The notes below the pieces were generated by a model that did not search any database, had not been told where the DNA came from, and was given only the letters and a program-made list of their open reading frames with translations. Source: Amanita rubescens (taxonomy: Eukaryota > Basidiomycota > Agaricomycetes > Agaricales > Amanitaceae). Taken from it: a stretch of DNA of 64,000 nucleotides. Position numbers and translations under genes: made by a program. Position 1 is the stretch's first letter. Each line of letters opens with the position of its first letter. The stretch covers positions 124,001 through 188,000 of the forward strand of contig WION01000032.1 of the NCBI GenBank assembly GCA_015039365.1, in the 5' to 3' direction. Shown here in pieces: positions 34,236-45,205 of this stretch.

Positions 34236-35812
34236 TCACATTAACAATAAACGAGTAAGAGGAAATGCGACACTCACCATGGACCATAAAACGGCCTCAT
34301 CACCAATCATCTTGACTGTCCCTTTCAGCTTTCTGATTGGCGGTTGCGTTCCAGTACCTTCCTCTCCCAATTTAGATTCGCCAGAAAAGCGGATAACGGG
34401 GAGGTACCAGATTATGGCGTTTGGATCGGCTGATTCGTCTTGAAGTGGAGTTGAGGAAGAAGGGGTAGGACGAAGAGGAGGCGGAGAGTATCCCGTTACG
34501 CGTAGCGTGATGGCGAATAACCGGATAGCTTCGCTGATGTCTTCTTCGTTGCCCGTTGGTCGGCCTGTTCTTGACTGCAAAAGGTGGGGTCAGTCGCGTC
34601 TTTTACTTGGTTTGTTGTTGTGGTATTTACGCTATGAAATGTGCACATGGGTCAGTTGTGTGAATCAGAGAATAAGAAAGGAGGACACGCACGCAACAAG
34701 TCTTGATAATCCATCCAACAAACGACACGCCTCCATTCGCCTTCTACGCCTGCCCAATCCCATCCGTCCACTACGCCCGAGTTATCGGCCCTCGTGCCCT
34801 GACGAGCTCTCAACGCCTCCCACCGTTCCTTGATTCCCCAATACCCCGGCAGCACCCCCCATCCTGACAAAATCGAGGTAGGAAAAGGAATCGATGAGTC
34901 GTTCGATCCAACGACGCGTGTTTCGGATTGAGACGGACCATTCGTGGCCCGTGAGGCCTTGGTCTTCTTCGTCCGCTTGTTCTTCGGTTGAGGCGTTGGT
35001 GGGTTGGATGCTAGACGGTCCAAAGTGGGTAGGATCTTGGATGTCGGAGGAGACGCCTGGGGGTATGATCGAAACCTGCATGCGCGCAAGGTTAGAATCA
35101 GGGAACAAAAGGTAGAATGAGACTTACTTCGACGCCATGCTCGTCGGCATCGTCGTCGTCGCCTTCACCCTCGTCGCTATAATCCCCATCCTCCTCTTCG
35201 TCTACGACACCTCCAATATCTTGAGCAATGTTGATCAAGTTCCCCCACGCCTCTTTCATATTCGCCTCTATCTGGCTGCGGAGAGGAACGGGTAATCCGG
35301 GACGATCCTATGCGGTGAAACGTCCTCGGGATTGAGCTGTTTCAGCATTGGGCTGTGAGTGACGCCTTCGTCGAGCGAATCAATCGAAAAGTGATCAGTG
35401 CTGGGGTGGATGTGTTTGTGAAGCAGAAAGTGGGGGTGTATAGCGGTAGAGAGAGGGGTGAACATGTCGAGGTGGATTTGAGTTGTTTCTTCTTCTGAGC
35501 CTGAGGAGGGTGGAGAGGGTGAACGGAGGGGTTCTTTTCCTTTTCCGTCGGGAGGGATGCTATAACTGAGAGGTTGGGTTACGGGGAGGAAGGGGCTATA
35601 GAGCCGTTGCCTTGTGAGGTACCGCATATCGTAGACTCTCTTCCTCGCTGCAATCCGGATTTGTTGCTGAGAGGGTACAACGTCGGCTCGAGCTCGGTCC
35701 AAGAGGGGGCCTTTCATGAATACGAGTTTGTAGAAGAGGCGCTAGGTTTCTGTCAACAGAATACATGCCAAGAAGGTCTTCAGGCAATCTACTCATTATC
35801 AACCAGAGCAAG
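34236..35812 (-). CDS. Hypothetical protein, acidic mid-region, possibly frameshifted
   Basis: A chain of minus-strand coding segments. The first is RLFYKLVFMKGPLLDRARADVVPSQQ then RKRVYDMRYLTRQRLYSPFLPV (from ~35740), followed by a Pro/Ser-rich part and HPHFLLHKHIHPSTDHFSIDSLDE. Next come an acidic run (DEEEDGDYSDEGEGDDDDADEHG) near 35130-35215, a segment beginning VSIIPPGVSSDIQDPTHFGPSS (~35075), and a final part at 34580-34236. The step near 35270-35290 seems to need a frameshift or an unrecognised intron. I do not recognise the family. Neighbouring plus-strand gene 35889-36245 is close and divergent. Confidence 0.45.
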
Positions 35813-35888
35813 AACCATTGCTCCACGCTGCTTACCACCGTAACGACCGAAATCTTGGTCATGTACTTTCCCGTTGGTGATCCATTCA

Positions 35889-36245
35889 ATGGACATGCAC
35901 GATGCAACTCTGTTCGATTCTCCCTTATCCGACACCCGTCTGGCCTATCCGCTCGTCATCGTTCTCCACGCTCTCGAATTGCAACGAAGACTCCGGCGCA
36001 TAACCTCTGAGTCATGGGGACTACGTTTCTTGGAATACGTTAGATCCTCCACGTCCGCGTGGGCTGAAGACGTGCTACGGAATGGATACCCGGCAGATCT
36101 GGTCAATCGTTTGCCTACGTTTGATCCATCGATCCATCGTCGTCCTCGGAGGAATCGAGAAGGAAACCAAAACCAAAACTCGAATCCTCCCTCCATTGCA
36201 GATGATCCCGAATGGGAATTGACGGATCTGTGTACGGCGTACTAG
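35889..36245 (+). CDS. Hypothetical protein (118 aa)
   Basis: ATG 35889 (MDMHDATLFDSPLSDTRLAYPL) to TAG 36245. The first ~70 residues are helical and hydrophobic-patterned (LVIVLHALELQRRLRRITSESWGLRFLEYVRSS). The end is polar (RRPRRNREGNQNQNSNPP). No recognised domain. It may be one exon of a larger gene. Confidence 0.4.
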   Translation: MDMHDATLFDSPLSDTRLAYPLVIVLHALELQRRLRRITSESWGLRFLEYVRSSTSAWAEDVLRNGYPADLVNRLPTFDPSIHRRPRRNREGNQNQNSNPPSIADDPEWELTDLCTAY

Positions 36246-36349
36246 TCGACGACATTGGGACGTTTTTGAACCACGTTAGTTGTGAAGATTAGGATGGAGA
36301 TCGGGAGGAAGTGGCTGGGTGTTCAAGTGAGGTGTTTTCTTTACTTATT

Positions 36350-36800
36350 CTGACCGAAGAATCGGACCCCAACAAATCGGACAACGCAGGCGTGGCTACC
36401 GCCGCCCTAACTGGTCTCGCCCTTCAGACTCTGCCCAATTATACTGGCCGCGGTTCGAGGTCCGGACCTTGCGAACCGGGTTCGGACCTGGACCGAACCT
36501 AATGTTCAGGTTCAGGTCCGGAAGTGAGGGGGAACCGAACGCAGCCTAATACCGTGAAGACGCAGAGATGAGCGACGGCGCACCTAACGCGGCACCACCT
36601 TCTCGCCACCCTGCTCTAGCCATTCTAGCACTTATACCCGTGAACGCCACTGCTGGCTCCTTCCGAGAGCATCCCCAACCGTCCGAATCACCGCTTACAC
36701 CTGCCATAGGTCCTTCCGCATCCAAATCAAGTGTTAGCACCGAATCGACAGCCAGGATGTGGAAGAGCCTGAGGATGAAAAGGGAGTAGAGGAAGGGTTT
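36350..36800 (+). pseudogene. FHA-RING gene fragment, interrupted by a small GGTTCG-rich repeat
   Basis: Plus-strand pieces equal to the C-terminal part of the FHA-RING gene: KSDNAGVATAALTGLA near 36377 and DAEMSDGAPNAAPPSR near 36560, matching QSDNAGVATAAPTLTS and DAEMSDGSSNAAPLSR in copy B. Between them, about 36437-36548, lies an insertion rich in GGTTCGG/CCGGACC motifs with loosely inverted ends (ATTATACTGG.. and ..GCAGCCTAAT), probably a MITE remnant. Confidence 0.55.
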
Positions 36801-37006
36801 GAAGGATGCTTTGCTTTTCGTTATCGTATGTAAATAAATTCACTGACTGCATGCTCACAAAATAACTTTCTAAATAAATAAAACTCTTTTTATCTTGTCG
36901 CAGCTCGTTTTGAAAGACGCAGCAACATTTGTGCTAACTACAAGACTTTCTGACACAGGTTTGCTTTTGTGACTACCATAGGGGAGAGGAGAATATATAG
37001 GTACAA

Positions 37007-38409
37007 CTAGGCGTTGCCAATATTAACAAATGTTTCGACTTCGGCTTGAGCATCTTTCAAGTCTTTGTTCTCCGAATCTGGATAGGCATCTACCGCTGTC
37101 TTCATCCACAATTTCAGATCGGCCAATGCATTTCCCTCGAACTTGTGGTGGCGGAATGGTGGGCCGGCATATTTGACTGGGGTAGTATCAGGGATTTGTT
37201 GTTTGACGAGGAACTGCGCCAAGCGACCGATCACCCGGCGCATAGACTTCTTCAAGTTGTTATCTATGATACCCTTTCGCTCTTCAGGATCAGAGGTCTG
37301 CCAAAGTTTGTCGAGCGTCAGGAAAAGGAAAGAGTACTAGAAGGCGTGATTGGTTTCTGCAATACCATATGAAAAATACATACTGCAGCATCGCAAGCGA
37401 CCATAACCTAAGGGGTTGGAGGGCAGGATTCAGTGGTAGATGTGTGTGATTTCGAAGAGTGGACATACCGGATAGAATTTGAATTGTTCAGAATCATAGT
37501 CTTTCGAGTCTATGTTTTCCACCACATTGTAGTACGTCAAGTCATAATTTTCGTAAATTTTTTTAAAAATTCCCCAATGACTGATTTCAGTTCCGGTGGA
37601 ACAGCCTTCACCTTCCTCAACGATTCTCTTCAAGGCTTTAAGGGCTGAGCGCGCATCTTTGATGGAGAACAACGACCCATAGACCGTTTCATCCAGTTGT
37701 TTTTTGGTCGAGTCCGGTTGAAAAATAGAGCCTCCTTGAAAGTTTAGAATGCCGTCGGCTTGTAGAAGGACTACGAAGAGGTAGGATCTTAGATCACAAA
37801 TTAGGGTGACAGCGCAGCGGTTGGAAACGTACGTATTTCAAGTCCTTCATAAAATTCTCCGATGCTTTTGTAAGTGGGTAAAACCTCGACACTAAGATCC
37901 TCCTTGCCATCGGGCATAGGAGCCTCAACCTGTGGCAGCAGTCTCAATCTCGAGATGCTTACGTATGGCAATGAATGACTTACGTCCACAAATAATTTAA
38001 TGGTTTCCTTCGTCGCAGGCGCCAAGGTCAAGGTAAGATTGTTAGAGAAGAGTGTAGACGGGAACTCGGGAGTCGAGTTGTAAAGGGCGGGTTTGCCTCC
38101 GATAGCGCATAACATATTCCCCGCAAGACCAAGATGGAACATTTCGTCCTTGGCAATTTCTACGTTTGATAAGAAGTTAGAAGAAAGAAAGGAACACAAA
38201 GAACGACCAGGCTGACTGATGATTCTATTTCAAGCATCTTGGGAGCCGGGGTTCTCAATCGAATATGCCGCGAACAAATACATTGGGATCGTGTACGCTT
38301 CAAGAACCAAGGCAGTTTGGAGGTGGTCGTAGAGAACAATTTTGAGTGCATCCTGCCAATTTGGCATGTTGTTCGAGATAGGGGATTGAGGGAACGTTCG
38401 AGTCTTCAT
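37007..38409 (-). pseudogene. Ferritin-like protein (VioB/iminophenyl-pyruvate dimer synthase type) with one in-frame TGA
   Basis: Minus strand from ATG 38409 (MKTRTFPQSPISNNMPNWQDALK). Exons about 38409-38208, 38159-37984, 37929-37833, 37770-37467, ~37400-37376 and ~37333-37007. Ferritin-like helices are visible: LQTALVLEAYTIPMYLFAAYSI, EIAKDEMFHLGLAGNML (E..E..H iron ligands), and later AAYSFLFLTLDKLWQTSDPEER..MRRVIGRLAQFL. The family binds a di-iron site, but substrates of fungal members are unknown. A single TGA at 38230-38232 interrupts exon 1 (..GSQDA, stop, NRIISQP..) while everything downstream stays in frame. It is therefore a very young pseudogene, an allele with a nonsense mutation, or a sequencing error. 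Confidence 0.65.
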
Positions 38410-39558
38410 CGCTCTCAAAGAATCAGCACGCTGGGAGGTGTGGATAAGGGGCCTCTCTGCGAGGTGGGTACATTTTATAAGTCGGAGTAGTAGCACTTCT
38501 CAGGAGGTCATGGGACTTAGGCTACCGGTGTGCCGACATGTGGCAAAGGCCGCAAAGCGCACGATCTGGTGAGTCTTCAAAGCTTAATGTGCCAGTCTCC
38601 AGTCGTCCATCATGCATCAATCCGCACGCAAGTTGTACCAATACATTGATATCTCAGGATAGCAATTCGGGCCTGGGCAATCATTCTATTCTCGACTCTA
38701 GCTTCATGATTCTAAATAGTGTTCTATCAGAACTTCTAAAGGCCAGTTCAGTCCCGTCTTTTGTGCTACTTTTGGCGCAACCGATCCGCAACAGACTTCC
38801 AACAGTCCGCAACCGGTCTTTTGGTTTTCGCATCTGGGATTCTGGAACATTAATACATCATTATTCCCAAAGCACTCGCCGAGGGCACAACCCCTAAGGA
38901 TCCGCTTCACGCGCGCTGCGATACCCATCGAGCCTCTCACCCCGGGCCGTCTCTATTTCCACCACCTCCAACCATCCAACAGCCCCTGATGAGGCTTAGC
39001 TCCCCACTGGCCCCGAGTGCGCACAAGATGAGCCCCCAACGAAACCATTTGCACCAGCCACGGGACCCACCCTCCTCAACCTACCCTTCACTCGACTAGC
39101 TTCAAAGCGGAATCTCATCACACGCATCACGTATTCGATTTCTGCCTGTCAAATGATGCTCAACGCCGATGATCTGCCTAGGGAAATTTCTAGTAGAAAT
39201 ACACGGATAAGGGAAGAACAAAATCATATGAAAGATGGTAGACGGCGAGGACAATTCAAAAGGGATCGATAGGTGAGACGTGGAAGTCCCGACATATAGA
39301 CATATGAGATGAGAACCAGCACTAAATGCTACGGAAGGTTAGCTCATAGGCGGCAAACCCGGGCCGCTTTGCTACACACCTTATTTCGGTTCAACAACTA
39401 AATCTTGATGGCCGTAATAGAATGCAAGAAGAAATACTGTAATCTTCTCGGCTATCTCTGTCGGTTAATTCAATGCCATAAGCGATCCCTTCAATGCCAT
39501 ATTAGTACACAGCATTGCAGATGCAGTAGGATGACGTACCACGACGGCTGATTGCGGT
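38410..39558. other. Intergenic with a CCGGTCTTTT-type repeat remnant
   Basis: No gene seen. At about 38715-38851 a segment starts TAGTGTTC, contains CGCAACCGGTCTTTTGG and ends GAACATTA. It resembles a short relative of the MITEs at 22089-24035, but no target duplication was found. Confidence 0.4.
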
Positions 39559-40875
39559 CTATTCTACACGGTATTTGGCAATGTCTGTGCGAGGTCCAGT
39601 CTTGCGGACATGTCATGCAGCAAAAGGGCACAGGAACTGTTTGCGTGTGACCAGTTCACTGCGAGGGCCATAGTCGAAGTTGTTGTTCTTAAAAGGCTTT
39701 CCCTCCTCACACGGGTAATCCTGCAGGTAGTGTCGTCATCATGCCATATAGCTATAAACGACGTACCATTCTTCCACCGTCCCATCAGACGTGCACCTAG
39801 GAAGTCGACCATCTTCGAGAACTCCGTATCCGGGGACGCGTTCTCGGTCTAGAGGGGCAGATGCCGATTTGATCGCTACTACTCGTTTGGGACCAAAATA
39901 TGTCGTGCCCCCGGGAATCGCGAACTCCAAACCAGGGTAGCGCGAAGAGAAAATAGAATCTCTGACAATGTCTTCCAGAAACATGTTCCACTCTGGAACA
40001 CGATGTCGATACACTAGAATCGAGCCATTCTTGGACCGTTCGGGGCGTTCATCCTTCTTGGGGTCCGCCATCTGGCCGAGAATCAGCACACCTGGATTAA
40101 TCTCAGTTTGGCCAGGAAGCGGTTCGCGCTTTTGATTCAAATCATCTTCGAAGTGAACGAAGGGCTGAGAGATACCATCACTAAAACCAACTAATAACAT
40201 GCCAGCCTAGTCAAGATTAACGCGAAAAGTCAAAATGGACGCTTACAGTGTTCATGCTTCCCCAGCGGATCTGGCCGGGTGCTAGTACCGATATGCTCAA
40301 TATTGAATATCACCGCGATGGAGTCACTGAGAGGATATTTTACTCCATCTGTCATGACTTGCCGGACGCGCTCTAATGGGTACCCGGTGACCTCAATGAG
40401 ACCGTGCATCTTGTTGTCTTTGAAATAGGGAAGCTAGTTGGATAGATCATCACCTAGGACAGTCTCTGCTCCCGCCAACTGGCCAGGCTCGAATGGTGCA
40501 TCCCCGATGTTTCCGCTCTCGAGGAAGAGGTCGATACCCGCTTTGGGAAAGGCAACATTGATACCGACGAGTTTTTGCAACTCTCCTACCCGGGCCCTGT
40601 ACGCGGTTGCAGTCGACCGTAACTTCCGGGCATCGTTGGAAGTCGTAATGCTGGGAAGGACGTGCTCTTTAAAATTGCTCGCGAAAGCTGGTGGTATTCG
40701 TTATGGTGAAGAAACGAAAGATTATGTTTTTGGTGGAAATAGGTACTCTGAAAAAACGGTGGTGGACGTGAGGATGGCGGTTGCATCGTGAGGGACGACG
40801 CCGTACATACACGGGACCAGCTTGAATGTCTTGCAAGTCTGCGATGGACAGGGCACTAAAGACGGACAAGTGGAA
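39559..40875 (-). pseudogene. DyP-type peroxidase pseudogene
   Basis: Family parts in order on the minus strand: a start segment (LSIADLQDIQ) and FRFFTITNTTSFREQF, then INVAFPKAGIDLFLESGNIGDAPFEPGQ. These are followed by GFSDGISQPFV (the GxxDG motif with the catalytic Asp), MVDFLGARLMGRWKNG, and CPFAA..HVRKTGPRTD with the haem-ligand His. Lesions: one extra T after REQF (~40675), a frame change near 39800-39830, a phase clash at the intron near 39700-39760, and a TGA codon inserted exactly between CPFAA and the haem-ligand His (~39611). Working enzymes oxidise dyes, phenols and lignin-type compounds with peroxide. This copy cannot. Confidence 0.8.
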
Positions 40876-41412
40876 GCATTTGATGCCGACTCGTCGAATT
40901 TTTCCATATACCAACCTCACGATATTAATTGGGACGCCACATCTTCATGGACACGAGGCCTTGAGGGCCAGCGGACGTGCATTACTCCTGATGGATTCTA
41001 ACAAACGATGGAGAACAAAGCACAGGTTCGGGGTTCTGCTGGAGGCGCATCATCAGTTTAAGTTTTTTTCATATTGACGGCGAAGAATCTGCGAAAATTA
41101 CGATCTGAATTTGATCTGTGGGTTCACGGTAGGTTCAGAGGCGGTTTGGAAGACTCACAGAGGTGGAGAACCGGAACAGAACTGCAGTTGTTCAGTTCGG
41201 CAGTCCCGTGCCCCTCCGATGACTACCCTTGCACACTGGTTCAAAATTATGTCAGTAGTATTTACACATGACTTTCAGAAGAGCCATTTTCAGACACCGA
41301 TCGGCATGATCAAGGTATATAAAGTGGAGATTCTGATCGACCAGCCAGCTAATCACTTGGCTCACAACCTCGTTGTTGTTCGACGCTATCTTGTCTCTCC
41401 TTAGAAATAGCA
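40876..41412. other. Divergent intergenic region (DyP pseudogene / cytochrome c)
   Basis: No gene seen. It should contain the promoter of cytochrome c. TATATAAAG at 41316-41324, ~90 bp before the start codon, is a plausible TATA box. Confidence 0.45.
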
Positions 41413-41916
41413 ATGTCTTCCTCTCTCGACGGTGCTGCGGACCTCTTTCAGAAATACTGCTCATCCTGCCACACCATCAACGCTGGCGGGTCTCACGGAG
41501 CAGGACCTAACCTTCATAAGTACGTTTATTACGCTGTCAGTCCCACAGAACAACCTCTTACCTGCGCTCGAACAGAGCCTACGGACGTACGTCCGGCACC
41601 GCTCAAGGTTTTTCGTACAGCAGAGCCATGAGGGAGAAAGCCGTCAAATGGGACGATTCAACACTTGACAGCTTCCTTAAGGGCCCCAACGGGGTGAGCC
41701 CGCCGTGGTCATCTTCATTTCACCCACCTGGCACTGACACAGCGACTGCTTGTACTACAGTACATTCCCGGAACCATAATGTACTTCGATGGCATTTCGA
41801 ATGATAGTGAAAGGAGTGAGGTCATCAAATATCTCAAGGACAACGTACGTTGCTTTCATCTGCAATCTCCATTCGCAAAGGCATTGACACCGTTGTCACC
41901 TCTGCAGAGTGCTTAA
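41413..41916 (+). CDS. Mitochondrial cytochrome c (105 aa, 4 exons)
   Basis: Exons 41413-41519, 41576-41693, 41761-41844 and 41908-41916 join to 318 nt. The small haem protein shuttles electrons from complex III to complex IV in the intermembrane space. Landmarks: FQKYCSSCHTI (CxxCH haem attachment), GAGPNLHKAYGRTSG, VKWDDSTL (conserved Trp), and YIPGTIMYFDGI with the axial Met. The last exon adds only Ser-Ala before TAA. Length and motifs are those of a normal cytochrome c, although GTKM is GTIM. The next gene on the same strand is the enzyme that attaches its haem. Confidence 0.9.
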
Positions 41917-42856
41917 CTGCTCTATTCACCTGATATTTGCCATAACCCTCGGGCCACCGTATTGCTGCTTCCAACCGAAAGGTTATTTCAAATGGAATTC
42001 AGAACAATGATATCTTGACTACTACTGCACTGTAAATTTGTGATTCAACATTGTATTATGGGTTACGGCCACGCCTCATAGCTGATTTGACGACGAATTC
42101 CTTTGACCACCAGGCTCCTGAGACTACAATAGATATCAGATAGCGTTGGATCCAGCTGTCAGAATCGACGTACTATGGAAACTGCCCCCTGGGCGTGGTG
42201 CAGAGTGGCGAAGGCGAGGGAGAGGGTACGGAGAGCAACGGTGCGGCGGGGTGCAAAACCGAATGCGCACTGGGATTGCTAGTACTTTATTTGGAGGTGT
42301 TTGCGTTTGCGCATGTCTACTTTGCACCCAGTGTCGTGGCTAAACGGCCCAAGGCCACAAGCCATGACAATTGTTTAAGTTTTTTTTCTACACTTGAACC
42401 TGGTCCGAACCTGAACCGAACCGAACCTACAAGCTCCAGTTCGAGTTCGAGAGGCAGCCGAACTTGGACCTCGAGTCCAGGTTCGAGTTCGGTCCCAAAG
42501 TCGTTGAACCTGGACTTCGGCCAGTCTACATCTGAGTACATCCAGGACATCGCGATTTAACCTTGACATACTCCGTCTGGTTTGGAAGACCTAAAGCTCC
42601 TGGTAGTAGTACTTGCAGCACGTTACGACGCCATGATTCTGACGAAGGTCAGCTGTCAGAAGTTTGTCCAAGCGTCCAAAGTACAGTGCTGACGTTATTC
42701 CAACAGGAAATTAACTAGTGGTACCAGCTCGTGGTTCCACGATCGTTGCTTCCCAGGAAGGTTCTTCCACATATTCCGGATAGTCCCCAAGAACGGTGAT
42801 TCTTCCCCCCCCCCCACTCCCATCCGCCTTCCATTGCGGACGTAGGTCAATACCCG
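41917..42856. other. Intergenic with a GGTTCG/CCGAAC-rich repeat (42386-42545)
   Basis: No gene. 42386-42545 is packed with GAACCTGG, CCGAACC and GTTCGAGTTCGAG motifs, like the insertion at 36437-36548, so it is probably another MITE remnant. A run of 10 C occurs near 42807. Confidence 0.5.
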
Positions 42857-43805
42857 ATGAGCGCCGTCCCAAATGCACCGTCGTGTCCGATGCGTAAAAA
42901 TCCTTCGATTATCAATCCTTCAAATAACATGCCCAATCTTCCACAAACGATGGTCTCAAACCAGCTCAGACCCCTCCCTACGAACCGAGTAACGTCGACC
43001 ATCCCCCGCCCACCGGACGCAACTTATGGGGCACAGCAAACATCATCTTCAGGTTAGTTATGATTTTGTTCATAGCGTCAAAGTGATGAACGTCTCGTGA
43101 TGCAGATAACCTGCCACCCAAGTGGGAATATCCATCACCCCAGCAATTCTATAACGCCCTCATTCGAAAAGGATGGAACACGCCAGAAGAGCATGTTGAA
43201 GCGATGGTCCTTATTCACAATCGCCTGAACGAGGATGCTTGGGCGGAAATCTTGCGATGGGAAATGCGCTTTGGCGGGGGGTGAGTGATACCAGGGTACT
43301 GCTGTCTCATGGGTACTCATCTTTGAACTAGTGTTTGTGAGGCAGAAAACCTCCAGCTCGTTGAATTTGCGGGCATCCATCATCGTGTGACATACAAAGC
43401 CCAAATCTATCAGCGGTTGAGGCGAAACTTTCCATCGTTTTTCATGTAAGGATTGCTCTTTGCTTTGAGGTTTAATCTTATTGAAATTTCAGTTTTGACC
43501 TTCCGTTTGATCGCCATGACTGGATCGTGCAGCGACCGCGCACAGGAAAAAAAATCCGCTATGTTATTGACTACTATAGCATGCGCAAGAGCAGGCTCCA
43601 CAAACCCGAATTTTATTTGGATGTGCGTCCTGCATCTGATAGCATTGGGAATATTATCATGAAAATCCAGTATACTGTGGAGCAATTTGTGGTACTACAG
43701 CTCGCTTGGGAGAAGCTGATCACTCATTACTATCCCTACGCAGTGTACATGTCCTTCTTCGCACTTCTTGCGTTATCAGTCACAGTAACCCAGCTTGTTC
43801 TTTGA
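42857..43805 (+). CDS. Holocytochrome c synthase (cytochrome c haem lyase, 265 aa, 4 exons)
   Basis: Exons 42857-43052, 43106-43280, 43332-43445 and 43493-43805 join to 798 nt in frame. The enzyme covalently attaches haem to the CxxCH motif of apocytochrome c in the mitochondrial intermembrane space. Family signatures: [44 protein letters not shown] core at residues ~75-120, then [18 protein letters not shown] and [11 protein letters not shown]. The N-terminus is Pro/Asn/Ser-rich; a CP dipeptide (SCPMRK) resembles the haem regulatory motif of the family. The C-terminus is longer than I would expect and ends in a hydrophobic stretch ([21 protein letters not shown]). Confidence 0.88.
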
Positions 43806-44795
43806 TATCAATAACAGTGTTTAACACATATCCTGAGGCGGGCGGCATCAACAAAAGAGCCGCGCTAATGTAATGGATTACAACGCGCAAAATTCCGTAG
43901 CAATGCACCGCAACGCCGACAGGTCATTCCGAGAGTGCAAAAATCTTGCAATGGCACACACATTTTAACTCATTGCAACATAATCCTGCTATACCAATAC
44001 ATTGTAATACCATAGAATCCTCAGCTGATTTTTTGGCTTCCCGATCCATATTATAAAACATTGCAATGACATTCAATTTATTATAATTACCATTAGCTAA
44101 TTACAATGCATTACTACAATTGACTTTAACTGAATAGAGTCCAAATGCAATGGCGCACGTCCAAGAAACAGTGGCGAGCGTGATATCGTCGTCAAAATTG
44201 CTTGCGAGTCAATTCTTAAGGTGTTACCGAGTTTGAGGTCTGTCGGCGGCAGTAGCATTCGCCTGCGTCTGCTCGCGGCACCCCGTCCCATATCCAAAAC
44301 CTAAATATATGCGCATTTTAAAATGGTTCGTATCGAGGATGTATTGTACATACTGATGTTTGAGTCAATACACAGACAATGCTGTAAAACCTGGGCCTGA
44401 AGGATAAGGTAAGCGTTGGTCAAGGAAATCACTCGGTGCGTACATTCTAACCGAGCGGCCGCGAGTGCACTAATATCGGTTTGCTCACGATGGTGGTCTA
44501 TTGGTGGATGCGATAGGTTGTTGTAGCCATGGGCGATGGGCGTGGAAGGGGAGAAACGAGCTAGACGGAGAAGATGGAAGTGGGGGAGGAGAAGAAAGGG
44601 TGCAGCTACTAACTCGCGCAGTGACCCCAAGTACGTCAATTTATTTGGTGCTATTTGCATGCTTACCCAAAATTCTGCAAAGTCCAACCACATTCAGCCG
44701 GCCACGAGAAGATTCAAGTAGAGTTGTTTGCGCCGGTGCGTTCAAATTCCTTTCTTCTGTTCATGCCACCCTAACAAATAGTTGCTCGATCGACG
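43806..44795. other. Intergenic with scattered CATTGCAAT/ATTACAATG motifs
   Basis: At 43865-44130 the words CATTGCAA, TTGCAATG, CATTGTAAT and ATTACAATG recur about ten times in both orientations, suggesting a degraded palindromic repeat. No gene was supported. Confidence 0.45.
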
Positions 44796-45188
44796 ATGGG
44801 CAGGTTAATCTCCAAACAATCACGACGACGGGCGTTGTGGGCAGCTCTTGAAAAGTTGTCGATTCATGCTCCGATGAGCGACGTTGTCATGGATGCTGTG
44901 TGGATCCGAGATGATCCTGGAGTAGTATCAGAAGGTGCGCTATCAAGCGTATGCACGACTATGAGGGTTGAATCGGCTGGACTTGCAGATTTCTACGACG
45001 ACGGATTCTCAATCGCATGCGACGACTGCTCGAGTCGCTGGTGCAACACCGCTTGCTTTGACGGCCACGTACCGGAGGAATGGCGCCGCTTGGTCTGCGT
45101 CCTAGGATTTAGTAACTCCCGGTCTTTGTCGTACTACGTCCACATCCCGCACGACATCGCCTCTCACCACGACCACGAGAAAAACTGA
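44796..45188 (+). CDS. Hypothetical protein with a partial PHD-like Cys cluster
   Basis: 130-codon frame (MGRLISKQSRRRALWAALEK..). Residues ~72-102 read SIACDDCSSRWCNTACFDGHVPEEWRRLVC, like the second half of a PHD finger (CDxCxxWxHxxC). Some zinc ligands are missing and the remainder shows no homology I can name. It could be an exon or a relic of a PHD protein. It ends at a junction with FHA-RING gene debris (45206 onward). Confidence 0.35.
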   Translation: MGRLISKQSRRRALWAALEKLSIHAPMSDVVMDAVWIRDDPGVVSEGALSSVCTTMRVESAGLADFYDDGFSIACDDCSSRWCNTACFDGHVPEEWRRLVCVLGFSNSRSLSYYVHIPHDIASHHDHEKN

Positions 45189-45205
45189 GATGCCAGGCCC
45201 GATTA

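Noticed and set aside
38230..39612. TGA recoding (selenocysteine or readthrough) as a common explanation for stops in the ferritin-like and DyP genes
   Set aside because: The DyP locus also has independent frameshifts, no insertion element was seen, and selenoprotein synthesis is essentially absent from most higher fungi; mutation is simpler.
42386..42545. Complete GGTTCG-rich MITE
   Set aside because: No matching inverted ends or target duplication could be defined.
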